From: Lachnospiraceae bacterium
GTDB lineage: Bacteria > Bacillota > Clostridia > Lachnospirales > Lachnospiraceae
Length of the DNA stretch: 45,483 nt
NCBI GenBank assembly: GCA_017416465.1
Contig: JAFQCK010000029.1
Span: forward strand, 1-45,483
Direction of reading: 5' to 3'
Shown: piece by piece, positions 25,801-33,764 of the stretch
Numbering within the stretch: position 1 is the stretch's first letter
Layout: each line of letters starts with the position of its first letter
The notes under the pieces: model-generated
The model's input: only the letters and a program-made list of their open reading frames with translations
What the model was told of the DNA's origin: nothing
Databases searched by the model: none
Translations under genes and position numbers: made by a program

Positions 25801-26172
25801 TTAAACGGTTTTCCAAAGTTATCAGTGATATTTGTGAGGGGATTGGTTTTGCTGTAAGATATGGTGGTGACGAGTTCCTACTTATATTGGAAGATGTTGA
25901 CCTTGAAAAAAGCTAAAGATGTTGCCAGATGCATATATGAAAGAATGAGTGATGGTTTCGTGCCATTAGTTAAAAGCTATTTGCAGGAAGATATAGACAT
26001 ACCAAAAGAAAAATATGTCTCATGTTCCATTGGTATAGCACGAGCTACAGGAAGTTCAACTGAATTAATTAATGAGGCTCTTATGAAGGCTGATGAAGCA
26101 TTGTATTACATTAAGAGAACAACTAAACATAACTTTATTGTATGGGAGGATATTAATGAAGAAAGCAAGTAA
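22857..26172 (+). pseudogene. TPR-GAF-GGDEF protein, frameshifted inside the GGDEF domain
   Basis: TTG 22857 (SD GGGGGA) opens a frame that ends at TAA 25914-25916. Removing one A from the run of six at 25906-25911 restores LEKAKDVARCIYERM and joins the frame that ends at 26172, giving 1104 residues. In order: an N-terminal region with strands like KKILIVLNNFQYSS that recalls STAND/NACHT ATPases but has no P-loop; helical TPR-like repeats (about 240-720); a GAF-like domain (about 790-905); and a GGDEF domain with DMLTGLYNRQGL, ADLDNFKYYND and RYGGDEF intact. The break falls after the active-site loop and removes the last 85 or so residues, including SCSIGIA and DEALYYIKR. As written it probably cannot fold. 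It may be a real mutation or a homopolymer error. Confidence 0.87.
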
Positions 26173-27562
26173 TGTTATTGCTGTGCTTTTGATAATACTT
26201 TCAAGTTCTTTGTTGTTGTGGTTTGTTATTTCTAAGACAGGTACAAATAAAAATAATTATAATTTTAATGAAAAAGATTTTTTTGATTCGGATGTTTTAT
26301 CTGAAACAGAAGAAATAGATGAACAGTTGCTTGACAAGCAATTAGTTGTTGATAATAATAAAGAGAAATTTTCTCAGAAGTTTACATCTGTAAGTGAATA
26401 TTTGAAATTTTATAATTCATCATATTCAATAGATGATTTTGCAGAATATATTATTGATAACTATGGTTTGGATATTTTTTTGAATATTTGTAATATTGGT
26501 CAGGAAAATTTAAGTAGGGATTTCTATTTGGAAACAGGGAAATCCCTATTTATTTTGTTGGATGAATTTATAGGTAATACAAATATAAATCATATGGAAT
26601 CTAAAAATTCTGAAAAAATTAATTTTATGTTTGCGGGAGATATTTGTCTTACAGAAGATGGATTTGTAATAGACCATTACGAAACAACGAATGTGCTTAA
26701 AGATTGGATAAGTGAAAGTATTATTGAAAGAACTAATAACGCAGATGTATTTATGTTGAATAATGAATTTTGTTTTAGTGAAAGAGGAACAGCTTTACCT
26801 GGTAAATTATATACTTTCAGAGCAATGCCCGGGCGTATTGATATTTTAAAGGAGTTGGGGACAGATATAGTTTCTCTGGCAAATAACCATGTATATGATT
26901 ATGGAATTGAAGGTTTTAGTGATACGCTAAAAGTTTTAGATGAGGCTCAGATAAAAAGAGTGGGTGCAGGGATGAATTCTTCAGAGGCTGAAAATGTTAT
27001 TTATTATGAAATTAACGGTATGAAGATAGGGATTGTTTCAGCAAGCAGAGCTGAGAAGTATAGGTTTACACCAGGTGCTAAAGATGATAGTGCAGGTATA
27101 TTTTTGATGTATGATATGAAAAGAATTTTAGAGGTTATTGAAAATGCAGATAGCCACTGTGATTTTCTGATTTCGTACATTCATTGGGGAACTGAAGATA
27201 GCAAGTATTATGAAGAATATCAAAGAGAAATTGCAAAGCAGATGATAGATGCGGGAACAGATGCAATTATTGGAGGACATCCTCATGTTTTACAAGGTAT
27301 AGAGTATATAGATGATGTTCCTATTGTTTATAGTCTTGGTGATTTTTGGTTCAATTATGAATCGAAATATACAGCAATGGTGAATTTGAGTTTTGATATA
27401 GATGGAATTAAAGAATTAGAAGTTATACCATGTTTGCAAAGTGATTTTAAAACAACATTAATTACGGATGAAAATTCTAAGAAAGTATATTTTGATTATT
27501 TAAGAGGGTTGTCAAATGGTTGTAATATTGATGATTTAGGAATTGTAACAAAATATAAGTAG
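26156..27562 (+). CDS. CapA-family (PgsA-like) metallophosphatase-fold membrane protein
   Basis: 468 residues with an N-terminal membrane anchor (about 5-24). The CapA domain starts near residue 160: INFMFAGDICLTEDG, MLNNEFCFSERG, LANNHVYDYG, YIHWGTED and IIGGHPHVLQGIE, all conserved metal-site segments of the calcineurin-like CapA/PgsA family. Related proteins act in poly-gamma-glutamate capsule synthesis or other surface-polymer metabolism; without capB/C neighbours the substrate is unknown. I chose ATG 26156 because GGGAGG lies just upstream. It overlaps the end of the repaired GGDEF gene by 17 bases, which suggests translational coupling and that the upstream frame was recently intact. 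It ends at a strong terminator. Confidence 0.87.
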   Translation: MKKASNVIAVLLIILSSSLLLWFVISKTGTNKNNYNFNEKDFFDSDVLSETEEIDEQLLDKQLVVDNNKEKFSQKFTSVSEYLKFYNSSYSIDDFAEYIIDNYGLDIFLNICNIGQENLSRDFYLETGKSLFILLDEFIGNTNINHMESKNSEKINFMFAGDICLTEDGFVIDHYETTNVLKDWISESIIERTNNADVFMLNNEFCFSERGTALPGKLYTFRAMPGRIDILKELGTDIVSLANNHVYDYGIEGFSDTLKVLDEAQIKRVGAGMNSSEAENVIYYEINGMKIGIVSASRAEKYRFTPGAKDDSAGIFLMYDMKRILEVIENADSHCDFLISYIHWGTEDSKYYEEYQREIAKQMIDAGTDAIIGGHPHVLQGIEYIDDVPIVYSLGDFWFNYESKYTAMVNLSFDIDGIKELEVIPCLQSDFKTTLITDENSKKVYFDYLRGLSNGCNIDDLGIVTKYK

Positions 27563-27575
27563 ATGAGCTCAGTGT

Positions 27576-27622
27576 AAAAAATCCCGGAAATGAACTGTAA
27601 AGTTTATTTTCGGGATTTTTTT
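27576..27622 (+). terminator. Strong intrinsic terminator after the CapA-family gene
   Basis: AAAAATCCCG with following AAAT pairs with ATTT and CGGGATTTTT; GAAC/GTTT extends the stem. The right arm runs into a stretch of seven T. It insulates the sporulation operon from upstream transcription. Confidence 0.8.
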
Positions 27623-27623
27623 A

Positions 27624-27652
27624 GAATATTAGAATAAGACAAGTCATATATT
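27624..27652 (+). promoter_or_regulatory. Sigma-E-like mother-cell promoter of the spoIIIA operon
   Basis: GAATATT (27624-27630), a 14-base spacer and CATATATT (27645-27652) fit the sigma-E pattern known from Bacillus (ATATT, N14, CATAnnnT). It lies directly before spoIIIAA, whose operon is sigma-E controlled in B. subtilis. Sequence match and position agree; activity is inferred. Confidence 0.65.
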
Positions 27653-27698
27653 ATGAAGAAGGAAGAAGTGTATATAGAATTAGAGTATAAATAATATA

Positions 27699-28667
27699 TT
27701 GAAGGAAGGGATAGCTATAAAAAAAGTACATAATATTTTTTCATTGGAATTTAGAAGAAGATTTGCAGATGGAAAGATTGACTTGATGGATTTTCAGGAA
27801 ATAAGATTAAGGATTGGACGACCTATTGTATTTGTTAAAGGACTAAAGGAATATTTTATTACTATTGATAATAAAATTACTACAGATGAAAAAAAGGGAA
27901 TAGTTATTAACGAAAATGAATTAAGAGAAACATTGGAGTTTATAAGTAATCATTCAATGTATGCTTTTGAAGAAGAGATTAGAAATGGATTTATAACAAT
28001 ATCCGGTGGTCATAGGGTAGGAATATGTGGCAGGGCAGTAATTGAAGATGAAAAGATTAAAACAATTAAAAATATTTCTTTTGTAAATATTAGAATTGCT
28101 CATGAACGTATTGGATGCTCCAAAATGATTATGAAATATCTGTATGAAACAAATGGAAAAATTTATAATACACTTATTATTTCACCACCGTTATTTGGAA
28201 AAACTACTTTATTAAGAGATATTATAAGGAATATTAGTAATGGATGTATAGGATACAGAGGCCAAAATGTTGGAGTTTCTGATGAAAGAAGTGAAATTGC
28301 TGCTTCCTATCTTGGGGTTCCTCAAAATGATGTAGGGATAAGAACTGATGTTATGGATGGAATGCCTAAATCATATGGAATTATGATGCTTATAAGAACA
28401 ATGTCGCCAAAGGTTATTGCTGTTGATGAAATAGGGACAAGCAAAGATGTAGAGTCTATTTTATATGGTATAAATTCAGGGTGTAGATTTGTGACAACAG
28501 TTCACGCAGAAAATATAGAAGAAATTAAGGAAAAGACATCTATTTTTGAATTGATAGAGAGAAGAGTTTTTGCCAGATATTTAGTTTTGATTAAAGAAGG
28601 TGAATTAAGGAAAGTTGCTATATATGACAGGAATATGAAAAAGATTGGAGATGAAATAATTGAGTGA
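27699..28667 (+). CDS. spoIIIAA: Stage III sporulation protein AA (SpoIIIAA)
   Basis: A mother-cell secretion-type ATPase of the SpoIIIA-SpoIIQ channel. It has an N-terminal EIRLRIGRP segment, GGHRVGICGRAV, a P-loop reading SPPLFGKTTLLRD, DERSEIAA, the Walker B-like VIAVDEIGT and FVTTVHAEN. Up to 322 residues, normal length. The start is odd: the nearest canonical codon is TTG 27699, but the only SD (AAGGAAGGG, 27702-27710) lies after it and points to ATA 27717, which would give IKKVHNIFSLEFRRR, the usual family N-terminus. So translation may start at ATA, or the site has mutated from ATG. First gene of the operon; overlaps spoIIIAB by 8 bases. Confidence 0.93.
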   Translation: MKEGIAIKKVHNIFSLEFRRRFADGKIDLMDFQEIRLRIGRPIVFVKGLKEYFITIDNKITTDEKKGIVINENELRETLEFISNHSMYAFEEEIRNGFITISGGHRVGICGRAVIEDEKIKTIKNISFVNIRIAHERIGCSKMIMKYLYETNGKIYNTLIISPPLFGKTTLLRDIIRNISNGCIGYRGQNVGVSDERSEIAASYLGVPQNDVGIRTDVMDGMPKSYGIMMLIRTMSPKVIAVDEIGTSKDVESILYGINSGCRFVTTVHAENIEEIKEKTSIFELIERRVFARYLVLIKEGELRKVAIYDRNMKKIGDEIIE

Positions 28668-29193
28668 AGAAATTGTTTTTAAAATCATCGGTAGTGTGAT
28701 CGTGATTATATCAAGTACATGCATAGGTATGAAAGTAAGTGATAAGTTGAATGTTCAATTAGAATTACTTAGAAAAATGAAACATCTTGTTATTCTAATC
28801 AGGGGTGAAATAAAATATAACAATTCTTATTTAGGACAGGCATTTTTAAATATTTCTAATCGAATATGTGAGCCGTATAAAGGTCTGATGATTGAAGTGG
28901 CAGAAAAATTAGATGATGAAACAGGCGAAACATTCGCAGATATTTGGAAAAAAGGTGTTGAAGAAAAGCTTTTGAAAACAGAACTTTCAAAAAAGCACAT
29001 ATTAAAATTACAGGAATTAGGAGATACTTTAGGATTTTTAGATAAAGAGATGCAGATGTCTAATTTTGATTTATTTATAGATAGATTGGATTGTGAAATA
29101 GAAGAGAGTGTACAAAAGAATAAGGAAAATTGTAAGTTATATAGAAGTCTTGGCGTGTTGTCCGGAATAGCTATTGTAATATTAACTATATAG
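28660..29193 (+). CDS. spoIIIAB: Stage III sporulation protein AB (SpoIIIAB)
   Basis: 177 residues with an N-terminal membrane helix (IIGSVIVIISSTCIGMKVSD), a long helical domain starting LRKMKHLVILIRGEIKYN, and a C-terminal hydrophobic helix (SLGVLSGIAIVILTI). This is the SpoIIIAB layout, related to type II secretion GspF-like platform domains. TTG start overlapping the spoIIIAA end, so the two are translationally coupled. It acts in the mother-cell part of the channel feeding the engulfed forespore. Confidence 0.92.
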   Translation: MSEEIVFKIIGSVIVIISSTCIGMKVSDKLNVQLELLRKMKHLVILIRGEIKYNNSYLGQAFLNISNRICEPYKGLMIEVAEKLDDETGETFADIWKKGVEEKLLKTELSKKHILKLQELGDTLGFLDKEMQMSNFDLFIDRLDCEIEESVQKNKENCKLYRSLGVLSGIAIVILTI

Positions 29194-29261
29194 ACAGGTA
29201 AAAGTATATTTGGTGTGAGTAATTAAAAGTGAATTGAACTCTTGCACAAGAAAGGGGAAAA

Positions 29262-29456
29262 ATGGACGTAAATATTATTTTTAAGATTGCAGCAGTAGGT
29301 ATTTTGGTATCTGTTATAAGCCAGATTTTGAAACATAGTGGTAGAGAGGAACATGCTTTTTTAACTAGTCTTGCAGGATTAATATTGGTTTTATATTGGA
29401 TTGTTCCATACATATATGAGTTATTTGAAACTATTAAATCATTATTTTCGCTCTAA
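29262..29456 (+). CDS. spoIIIAC: Stage III sporulation protein AC (SpoIIIAC)
   Basis: A 64-residue membrane protein with two hydrophobic helices (about 4-22 and 37-53) separated by LKHSGREEHAFLTSL, the highly conserved SpoIIIAC loop. Length is standard. SD AAAGGGGAAAA lies just before the ATG. It is a membrane component of the SpoIIIA complex. It lies 68 bases after spoIIIAB with no hairpin in the gap and 12 bases before spoIIIAD. Confidence 0.93.
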   Translation: MDVNIIFKIAAVGILVSVISQILKHSGREEHAFLTSLAGLILVLYWIVPYIYELFETIKSLFSL

Positions 29457-29468
29457 GAAAGGATATAT

Positions 29469-29855
29469 ATGACAATTATTCAAATTTCAGTTATAAGTAT
29501 AATTGCTGTATTGTTGGGGATTCAGTTTAAAACTGTAAAAAGTGAGTACACAACACTAATAATAATTTCTGCGTCGCTAATAATTTTAGGTATTGGTATT
29601 TCTAAAATTTCTCAAGTGGTTAATATTATTAATAAAATATGTGGACAATATGGTTTTTCGGCAGAATATATAAGTGTCTTAATTAAAATTGTTGGAATAA
29701 CATATATTTGTGAATTTGCATCAGATATATGTAAAGATAATGGTTTTAACGCTTTAGCATCTCAGGTTCAGATATTTGGTAAGGTTTTTGTTTTGATTTT
29801 AGGTATACCGGTGTTTATGAAATTATTAGATACAATAAATTATTTCATTTTATAG
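29469..29855 (+). CDS. spoIIIAD: Stage III sporulation protein AD (SpoIIIAD)
   Basis: 128 residues with four hydrophobic helices. The conserved centre, YISVLIKIVGITYICEFASDICKDNG, is typical of SpoIIIAD, including the EFASDxCKDxG loop, and the C-terminal helix is VLILGIPVFMKLLDTI. SD GAAAGGA precedes the ATG. It is an integral membrane part of the SpoIIIA channel, homologous to SpoIIIAC with an added pair of helices. Length is standard. Confidence 0.94.
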   Translation: MTIIQISVISIIAVLLGIQFKTVKSEYTTLIIISASLIILGIGISKISQVVNIINKICGQYGFSAEYISVLIKIVGITYICEFASDICKDNGFNALASQVQIFGKVFVLILGIPVFMKLLDTINYFIL

Positions 29856-29889
29856 GAGTGGATGATTTAAGAAGTGGGTGAATTAAGAA

Positions 29890-30996
29890 GTGAAAAAGAT
29901 TGTTTTTATGCTTATATGCTTTTGCATGATATGCTTTACCGATGAAAAAATTTATGCCTTAGAAATGTCAGATGAAATATTTGATTATAAAGAAATACAG
30001 GATTTTATTGACGAAAATGATTTGGATTTTAATATATCTTTTGCAGAATTGGTAAATGATTTTGTTAAGGGTGATGTTGAAAATGGATTTAAAAAAATAA
30101 TAAATATAGTGAAATACAATCTTTTTTCTGAAATAAGATTGAATCTTGAGACAATTAAAATAATTATTTCGATTGTATTAATTACTGTAGTTTTTGTGGA
30201 TTTCTCATGCATAGTTAAAAATGGACAATGTGTGGAAATAGGTTTTTTTATAAGTTATATACTAATTATGTCATACATAATAATTTCTTTTTCTATAGTG
30301 TCCGGTGTAGCTGAAGGTATTATTAGTATATTTGTGGATTTTATGAAGGCTTTGCTTCCTGTTTATCTTGCAACTATAAATATTACAAATGGACAAATAT
30401 ATGCAACTGCATATTGTGAAATGGTTTTAGTTATTATTACAATAATGGAATTTGTATGTCTTAAAATTATAATACCTGCAATAAAATTATATGTTATTGT
30501 TGGCTTGATAAATAATATTACAAAAGAAGATATACTTTCTAAGAGTTGTGAATTTGTTGGAAGTATTATTAATTTTATGATTAAGACAATGTTTACAGTT
30601 ATTATTAGCTTGAATATTTTTCAAAAACTGTCAACACCTGTGAGTGCGAATTTAAATAATACTGCTACAAGAAAAATAATTGGTACTATATCAGGTATGA
30701 CTTCTGTAGGTAATGGTGTTACGGAATTAGTTTTTAATACAGGAAGTGTGATTAGAAATGCAATTGGTGCAGGAGGATTTATTGTTTTGTGCATTATAGT
30801 ATTAGTTCCATTTATAAAAATTGTTGTGTTTAAATTTTCGTACCAATTTTTAAATGCACTTATTCAACCAATATCGGATAAAAGAATTACTGATTGTTTA
30901 AGTTATATATCGGGTGGAACGCAAATGCTATTAAAAACAGTTTTTGGTAATTTTGTGATGTTTATGATAACTATAATGCTTGTATGTATGAATTGA
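29890..30996 (+). CDS. spoIIIAE: Stage III sporulation protein AE (SpoIIIAE)
   Basis: A 368-residue polytopic membrane protein with an N-terminal signal-like segment (KKIVFMLICFCMICFTDEKIYA), a soluble stretch to about residue 80, then at least six membrane helices. SpoIIIAE signatures are MKALLPVYLA, ITTIMEFV-like helices, the region ending in SGMTSVGNGVTE, and QPISDKRITDCLSYISGG near the C-terminus. GTG start with GGGTGAATTAAGAA upstream. It is the membrane core of the channel, next to spoIIIAF 7 bases downstream. Confidence 0.94.
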   Translation: MKKIVFMLICFCMICFTDEKIYALEMSDEIFDYKEIQDFIDENDLDFNISFAELVNDFVKGDVENGFKKIINIVKYNLFSEIRLNLETIKIIISIVLITVVFVDFSCIVKNGQCVEIGFFISYILIMSYIIISFSIVSGVAEGIISIFVDFMKALLPVYLATINITNGQIYATAYCEMVLVIITIMEFVCLKIIIPAIKLYVIVGLINNITKEDILSKSCEFVGSIINFMIKTMFTVIISLNIFQKLSTPVSANLNNTATRKIIGTISGMTSVGNGVTELVFNTGSVIRNAIGAGGFIVLCIIVLVPFIKIVVFKFSYQFLNALIQPISDKRITDCLSYISGGTQMLLKTVFGNFVMFMITIMLVCMN

Positions 30997-31003
30997 GGGT
31001 AAT

Positions 31004-31495
31004 ATGGATTATTTTAAAGGAATTGTCGTATTTGTATTACTTATAAATATAATTTATGAATTTGTTCCTAATGATAGTTATAAGAAATATTTAAAACATA
31101 TTACGGGAGTAATTATAATTTTGGTTGTAATAGAACCGATATGTAAATACTGTGATATAAATCATTTTGAAGATTCAGTTAATAATTATTTTCTTCAAAG
31201 TGATGTAATAGATGTGAATGAATTTATGTCAGATGCAAATGATATTGCACTAAATAAATCGGCAGATATTTATAAGAGTAATATAGAAAATGAAATAAAA
31301 TCATATCTTATGAATTGTAATTTTGATATATCAGATGTAGAAACAGGGATAAGTATTACTAATGAAAATGAAATAAAAATAGATTATGTAAAAATAGATT
31401 TGAAATTTATTAATTATGAAATAGAAGATGAATATATTAAAAACATGATAGAAGAAAAATTCTTTATATCTAAAGAGGTTATTGAGGTTAAATGA
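31004..31495 (+). CDS. spoIIIAF: Stage III sporulation protein AF (SpoIIIAF)
   Basis: 163 residues with two N-terminal membrane helices (about 5-19 and 33-50, flanking VPNDSYKKYLKHITG) and a soluble C-terminal part predicted to adopt the ring-building fold shared by SpoIIIAF/AG/AH. The Tyr-Lys-Lys-Tyr segment after helix 1 is typical of the family. SD TTGAGGGTAAT is close to the ATG. It ends one base into the long SD of spoIIIAG, so the two are tightly coupled. Confidence 0.9.
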   Translation: MDYFKGIVVFVLLINIIYEFVPNDSYKKYLKHITGVIIILVVIEPICKYCDINHFEDSVNNYFLQSDVIDVNEFMSDANDIALNKSADIYKSNIENEIKSYLMNCNFDISDVETGISITNENEIKIDYVKIDLKFINYEIEDEYIKNMIEEKFFISKEVIEVK

Positions 31496-31509
31496 AGGGG
31501 GGAGTTAGA

Positions 31510-32085
31510 GTGGAGAAGAAAATTGATTACAAAGGGATTATTAAGAAAATAGGAATGGAAAAACTGATTATAATATTAATTTGTGGTATTGCATTAATCT
31601 ATTTATCAGTACCGGCTGGTGAAAATGATAAAAAAAACAGAAGTGAATTAAAGATTGTTGATAAAAAAGAAATAGAAATGAGTGGTAATGAATATAGTAA
31701 AGAACTTGAATATAGGTTAAAAGAAATTTTAAACAGAATTGATGGAATATCAGAGGTAAATGTTATGATAACATTAAAAAGTGGAAATGAATCAGTTGTT
31801 TTAACTGAAGATTCCATACAGGAAAATGAAAGGCGGGATACAGATGAAAATGGTGCTGTTAGTGAGCAAAGTGAATATAAAAAGGAAGAGGTTGTGGTAT
31901 ATGAAAAAAATTCTAATGGAGAAACAATACCATATGTTGTGAAAGAAAATGTTCCTAAAGTTGAAGGGGTAGCAATTATTGCAAAAGGAGCTGAAAAGAC
32001 TGAAAATATGATAAAAATTACAAGCGTTGTTAAGGCATTATTTGATGTTGAAGTGCATAAAATATCAGTAGTAGGAATTAGTTGA
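31510..32085 (+). CDS. spoIIIAG: Stage III sporulation protein AG (SpoIIIAG)
   Basis: A 191-residue protein starting at GTG 31510, five bases after an exceptionally strong SD (AAGGGGGGAG, 31495-31504); the in-frame ATG 31492 lies before that site. It has one membrane helix (LIIILICGIALIYLSV), then a linker and a ring-building domain (YRLKEILNRIDGISEVNVMITL, and VVKALFDVEVHKISVVG at the end) like those of type III secretion rings. In B. subtilis SpoIIIAG forms a large ring in the intermembrane space. Length is normal. Confidence 0.93.
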   Translation: MEKKIDYKGIIKKIGMEKLIIILICGIALIYLSVPAGENDKKNRSELKIVDKKEIEMSGNEYSKELEYRLKEILNRIDGISEVNVMITLKSGNESVVLTEDSIQENERRDTDENGAVSEQSEYKKEEVVVYEKNSNGETIPYVVKENVPKVEGVAIIAKGAEKTENMIKITSVVKALFDVEVHKISVVGIS

Positions 32086-32099
32086 TTCAGGAGGGAAAA

Positions 32100-32795
32100 T
32101 TGAAGAAAATAGTTAAGAAAAATCAGGTTATAATTACTTCGCTTGCTATACTTATAGCAATAGCAGGATATTTGAATTATTCAAAGAGCAGTGTGCTTAA
32201 TCAGACATTACAGGATAAAAAAGGAGATATAGTTGTAAATGATGTGATTAAAAATGAAGAGAACGAAAATGATAATTTAGACAATACAGAGGTGGGGACA
32301 GATGATTTACCACAAAATATTGATAGTGAAAACAAAAATGATACACAGGTTGAAAATGAAGATTCAGCAAATGAAAGTGAAACAAATGAAAGTACAATAA
32401 ATGAAAGTACACCGGGAGAAGCTGTACTTACAAATGTAGGTACTTTTTCGGCTAATGCAAAGCTTCAAAGAGAGCAGTTAAGAGCTAAAAATAAAGAAAT
32501 GCTCCTTGATATGATTAATAATCAGAATTTGTCAGAAAGTCAAAAATCTGATGTTACTAATGAAATGCTACATATGACAGAAATTGCTGAACTTGAAAAT
32601 GAAGTAGAAACGCTTTTAGAAGCAAAAGGTTTCACAGGTGCAGTTGTTACTATAGATGATTCATCAGTAGATGTAGTTGTTAGTATGATTGATGTTACAG
32701 ATAAGCAAAGAGCTCAGATAGAAGATGTAGTTAAAAGAAAGACTAATATTCCTGTCTCCAATATAATTATTACACCTATTAGTGTTGAAAATTAG
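32100..32795 (+). CDS. spoIIIAH: Stage III sporulation protein AH (SpoIIIAH)
   Basis: A 231-residue protein starting at TTG 32100, behind CAGGAGGGAAAA; the TTG at 32082 lies inside spoIIIAG without an SD. It has one membrane helix (about 9-22), a long acidic Asn/Glu/Ser-rich linker with NESETNEST-type repeats (about 40-120), then the YscJ/FliF-like domain (QREQLRAKNKEML, ELENEVETLLEAKGFTGAVV, ISVENI-like end). It should bind forespore SpoIIQ across the intermembrane space. It is the last gene of the operon; a vegetative-type promoter overlaps its stop codon. Confidence 0.93.
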   Translation: MKKIVKKNQVIITSLAILIAIAGYLNYSKSSVLNQTLQDKKGDIVVNDVIKNEENENDNLDNTEVGTDDLPQNIDSENKNDTQVENEDSANESETNESTINESTPGEAVLTNVGTFSANAKLQREQLRAKNKEMLLDMINNQNLSESQKSDVTNEMLHMTEIAELENEVETLLEAKGFTGAVVTIDDSSVDVVVSMIDVTDKQRAQIEDVVKRKTNIPVSNIIITPISVEN

Positions 32796-32823
32796 TTGCA
32801 ATTATACATTATTTTGATATAAT
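32796..32823 (+). promoter_or_regulatory. Sigma-A promoter for asp23 and possibly downstream genes
   Basis: TTGCAA (32796-32801), a 16-base spacer and a perfect TATAAT (32818-32823) with an extended TGA just before it. It begins at the stop codon of spoIIIAH, marking the change from sporulation to housekeeping transcription. Confidence 0.65.
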
Positions 32824-32876
32824 AAAGTATAGTATGGACAAAATAACACTATGTTAATATTTTTTGGAGGTAAGTC

Positions 32877-33254
32877 ATGGAAGAAATTAGAAATACACAT
32901 ATAATTCATGAAGATGGTAAGATTGGAGAAGTTCAGATTGCTGATGATGTTGTTGCAATTATAGCAGGTCTTGCTGCTACAGAAGTAGATGGTGTTGCAG
33001 ATATGTATGGCAATATAACAAAAGAGCTTGTTTCAAAGCTTGGCATGAAGAGTCTTTCAAAAGGAGTTAAGGCTTTTGTTACAGAAGAAGGAGTTGTTGT
33101 TGAATTAGCGCTTAATATTAAATTTGGATACAAGATTAAAGAAGTATCTGTTAAGGTTCAGGAAAAGGTAAAGAGTGCTATTGAGACAATGACAGGACTT
33201 GATGTGGTTTGCGTTAATGTTAGAATCGCTAACATAACTATTGAACAGAATTAG
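32877..33254 (+). CDS. Asp23/Gls24-family envelope stress response protein
   Basis: A 125-residue alkaline-shock-type protein. Typical segments are GEVQIADDVVAIIAGLAATEVDGVADM, GMKSLSKGVKAFVTEEGVVVEL, NIKFGYKIKEVSVKVQEKVKSAIETMTGLDVVCVNVRI and IANITIEQ. Family members associate with the membrane through partner proteins and are implicated in cell-envelope homeostasis. SD TTTGGAGGT is ideal. In Clostridia this gene commonly sits between spoIIIAH and nusB, as here. It is bracketed by its own promoter and a terminator. Confidence 0.94.
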   Translation: MEEIRNTHIIHEDGKIGEVQIADDVVAIIAGLAATEVDGVADMYGNITKELVSKLGMKSLSKGVKAFVTEEGVVVELALNIKFGYKIKEVSVKVQEKVKSAIETMTGLDVVCVNVRIANITIEQN

Positions 33255-33262
33255 TATAACTT

Positions 33263-33289
33263 GGGTGTCATTTATGACACCCTTTGTTT
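33263..33289 (+). terminator. Intrinsic terminator after asp23
   Basis: GGGTGTCA (33263-33270) pairs perfectly with TGACACCC (33275-33282) around a four-base loop, followed by TTTGTTT. Read-through or another promoter in 33290-33345 must supply nusB. Confidence 0.75.
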
Positions 33290-33345
33290 GCGATATTGAG
33301 TAGATTGTTGTCTTTGTATATATACTTAGGCGTGAAAGGATTTTT

Positions 33346-33744
33346 ATGACAAGAAGAGAATTAAGAACATATACATTTAAACTTTTATATAGAACTTTTT
33401 TTTATTCAGAGGAAGAAATGAATGAGCAACAGGATTTGTTTTTTGATGATTCTGAATTAGAGATAGATGTTTTTGATACTGAATATGTAAGAAACAGAGT
33501 TAATGCCGTAATGGAAAAAATTGAAGAGATTGATAAAGCTATAGATGAGAAGGCAACAAGTTGGAAGGTTAACAGAATGAATTATGTTGATCTTACAATA
33601 ATAAGACTTGCTTATTATGAAATTAATTATGATGATGATATTCCTATGGCAGTAGCGATTAACGAAGCAGTTGAGTTGGCTAAAATCTATGGTGGAGAAG
33701 AATCATCATCATTTGTAAATGGAGTTTTAGCTAAATTGTTATAA
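33346..33744 (+). CDS. nusB: Transcription antitermination factor NusB
   Basis: 132 residues, all-helical. Conserved NusB features are the N-terminal TRRELRTYTFKLLYRTFF RNA-binding helix, WKVNRMNYVDLTIIRLAYYEI, and the C-terminal DIPMAVAINEAVELAKIYGGEESSSFVNGVLAKL. With NusE it binds boxA RNA and supports rRNA antitermination. SD GTGAAAGGA. It is followed by xseA after 20 bases in the usual clostridial order. Confidence 0.96.
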   Translation: MTRRELRTYTFKLLYRTFFYSEEEMNEQQDLFFDDSELEIDVFDTEYVRNRVNAVMEKIEEIDKAIDEKATSWKVNRMNYVDLTIIRLAYYEINYDDDIPMAVAINEAVELAKIYGGEESSSFVNGVLAKLL

Positions 33745-33764
33745 TTATAATGAAAGGCTTTTGA

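Noticed and set aside
25900-25920. Programmed ribosomal frameshift in the GGDEF gene
   Set aside because: The required shift is +1 (or -2), not the -1 expected at A-rich slippery sites, and no internal SD or downstream pseudoknot stands out. Six A is also short for strong transcriptional slippage.
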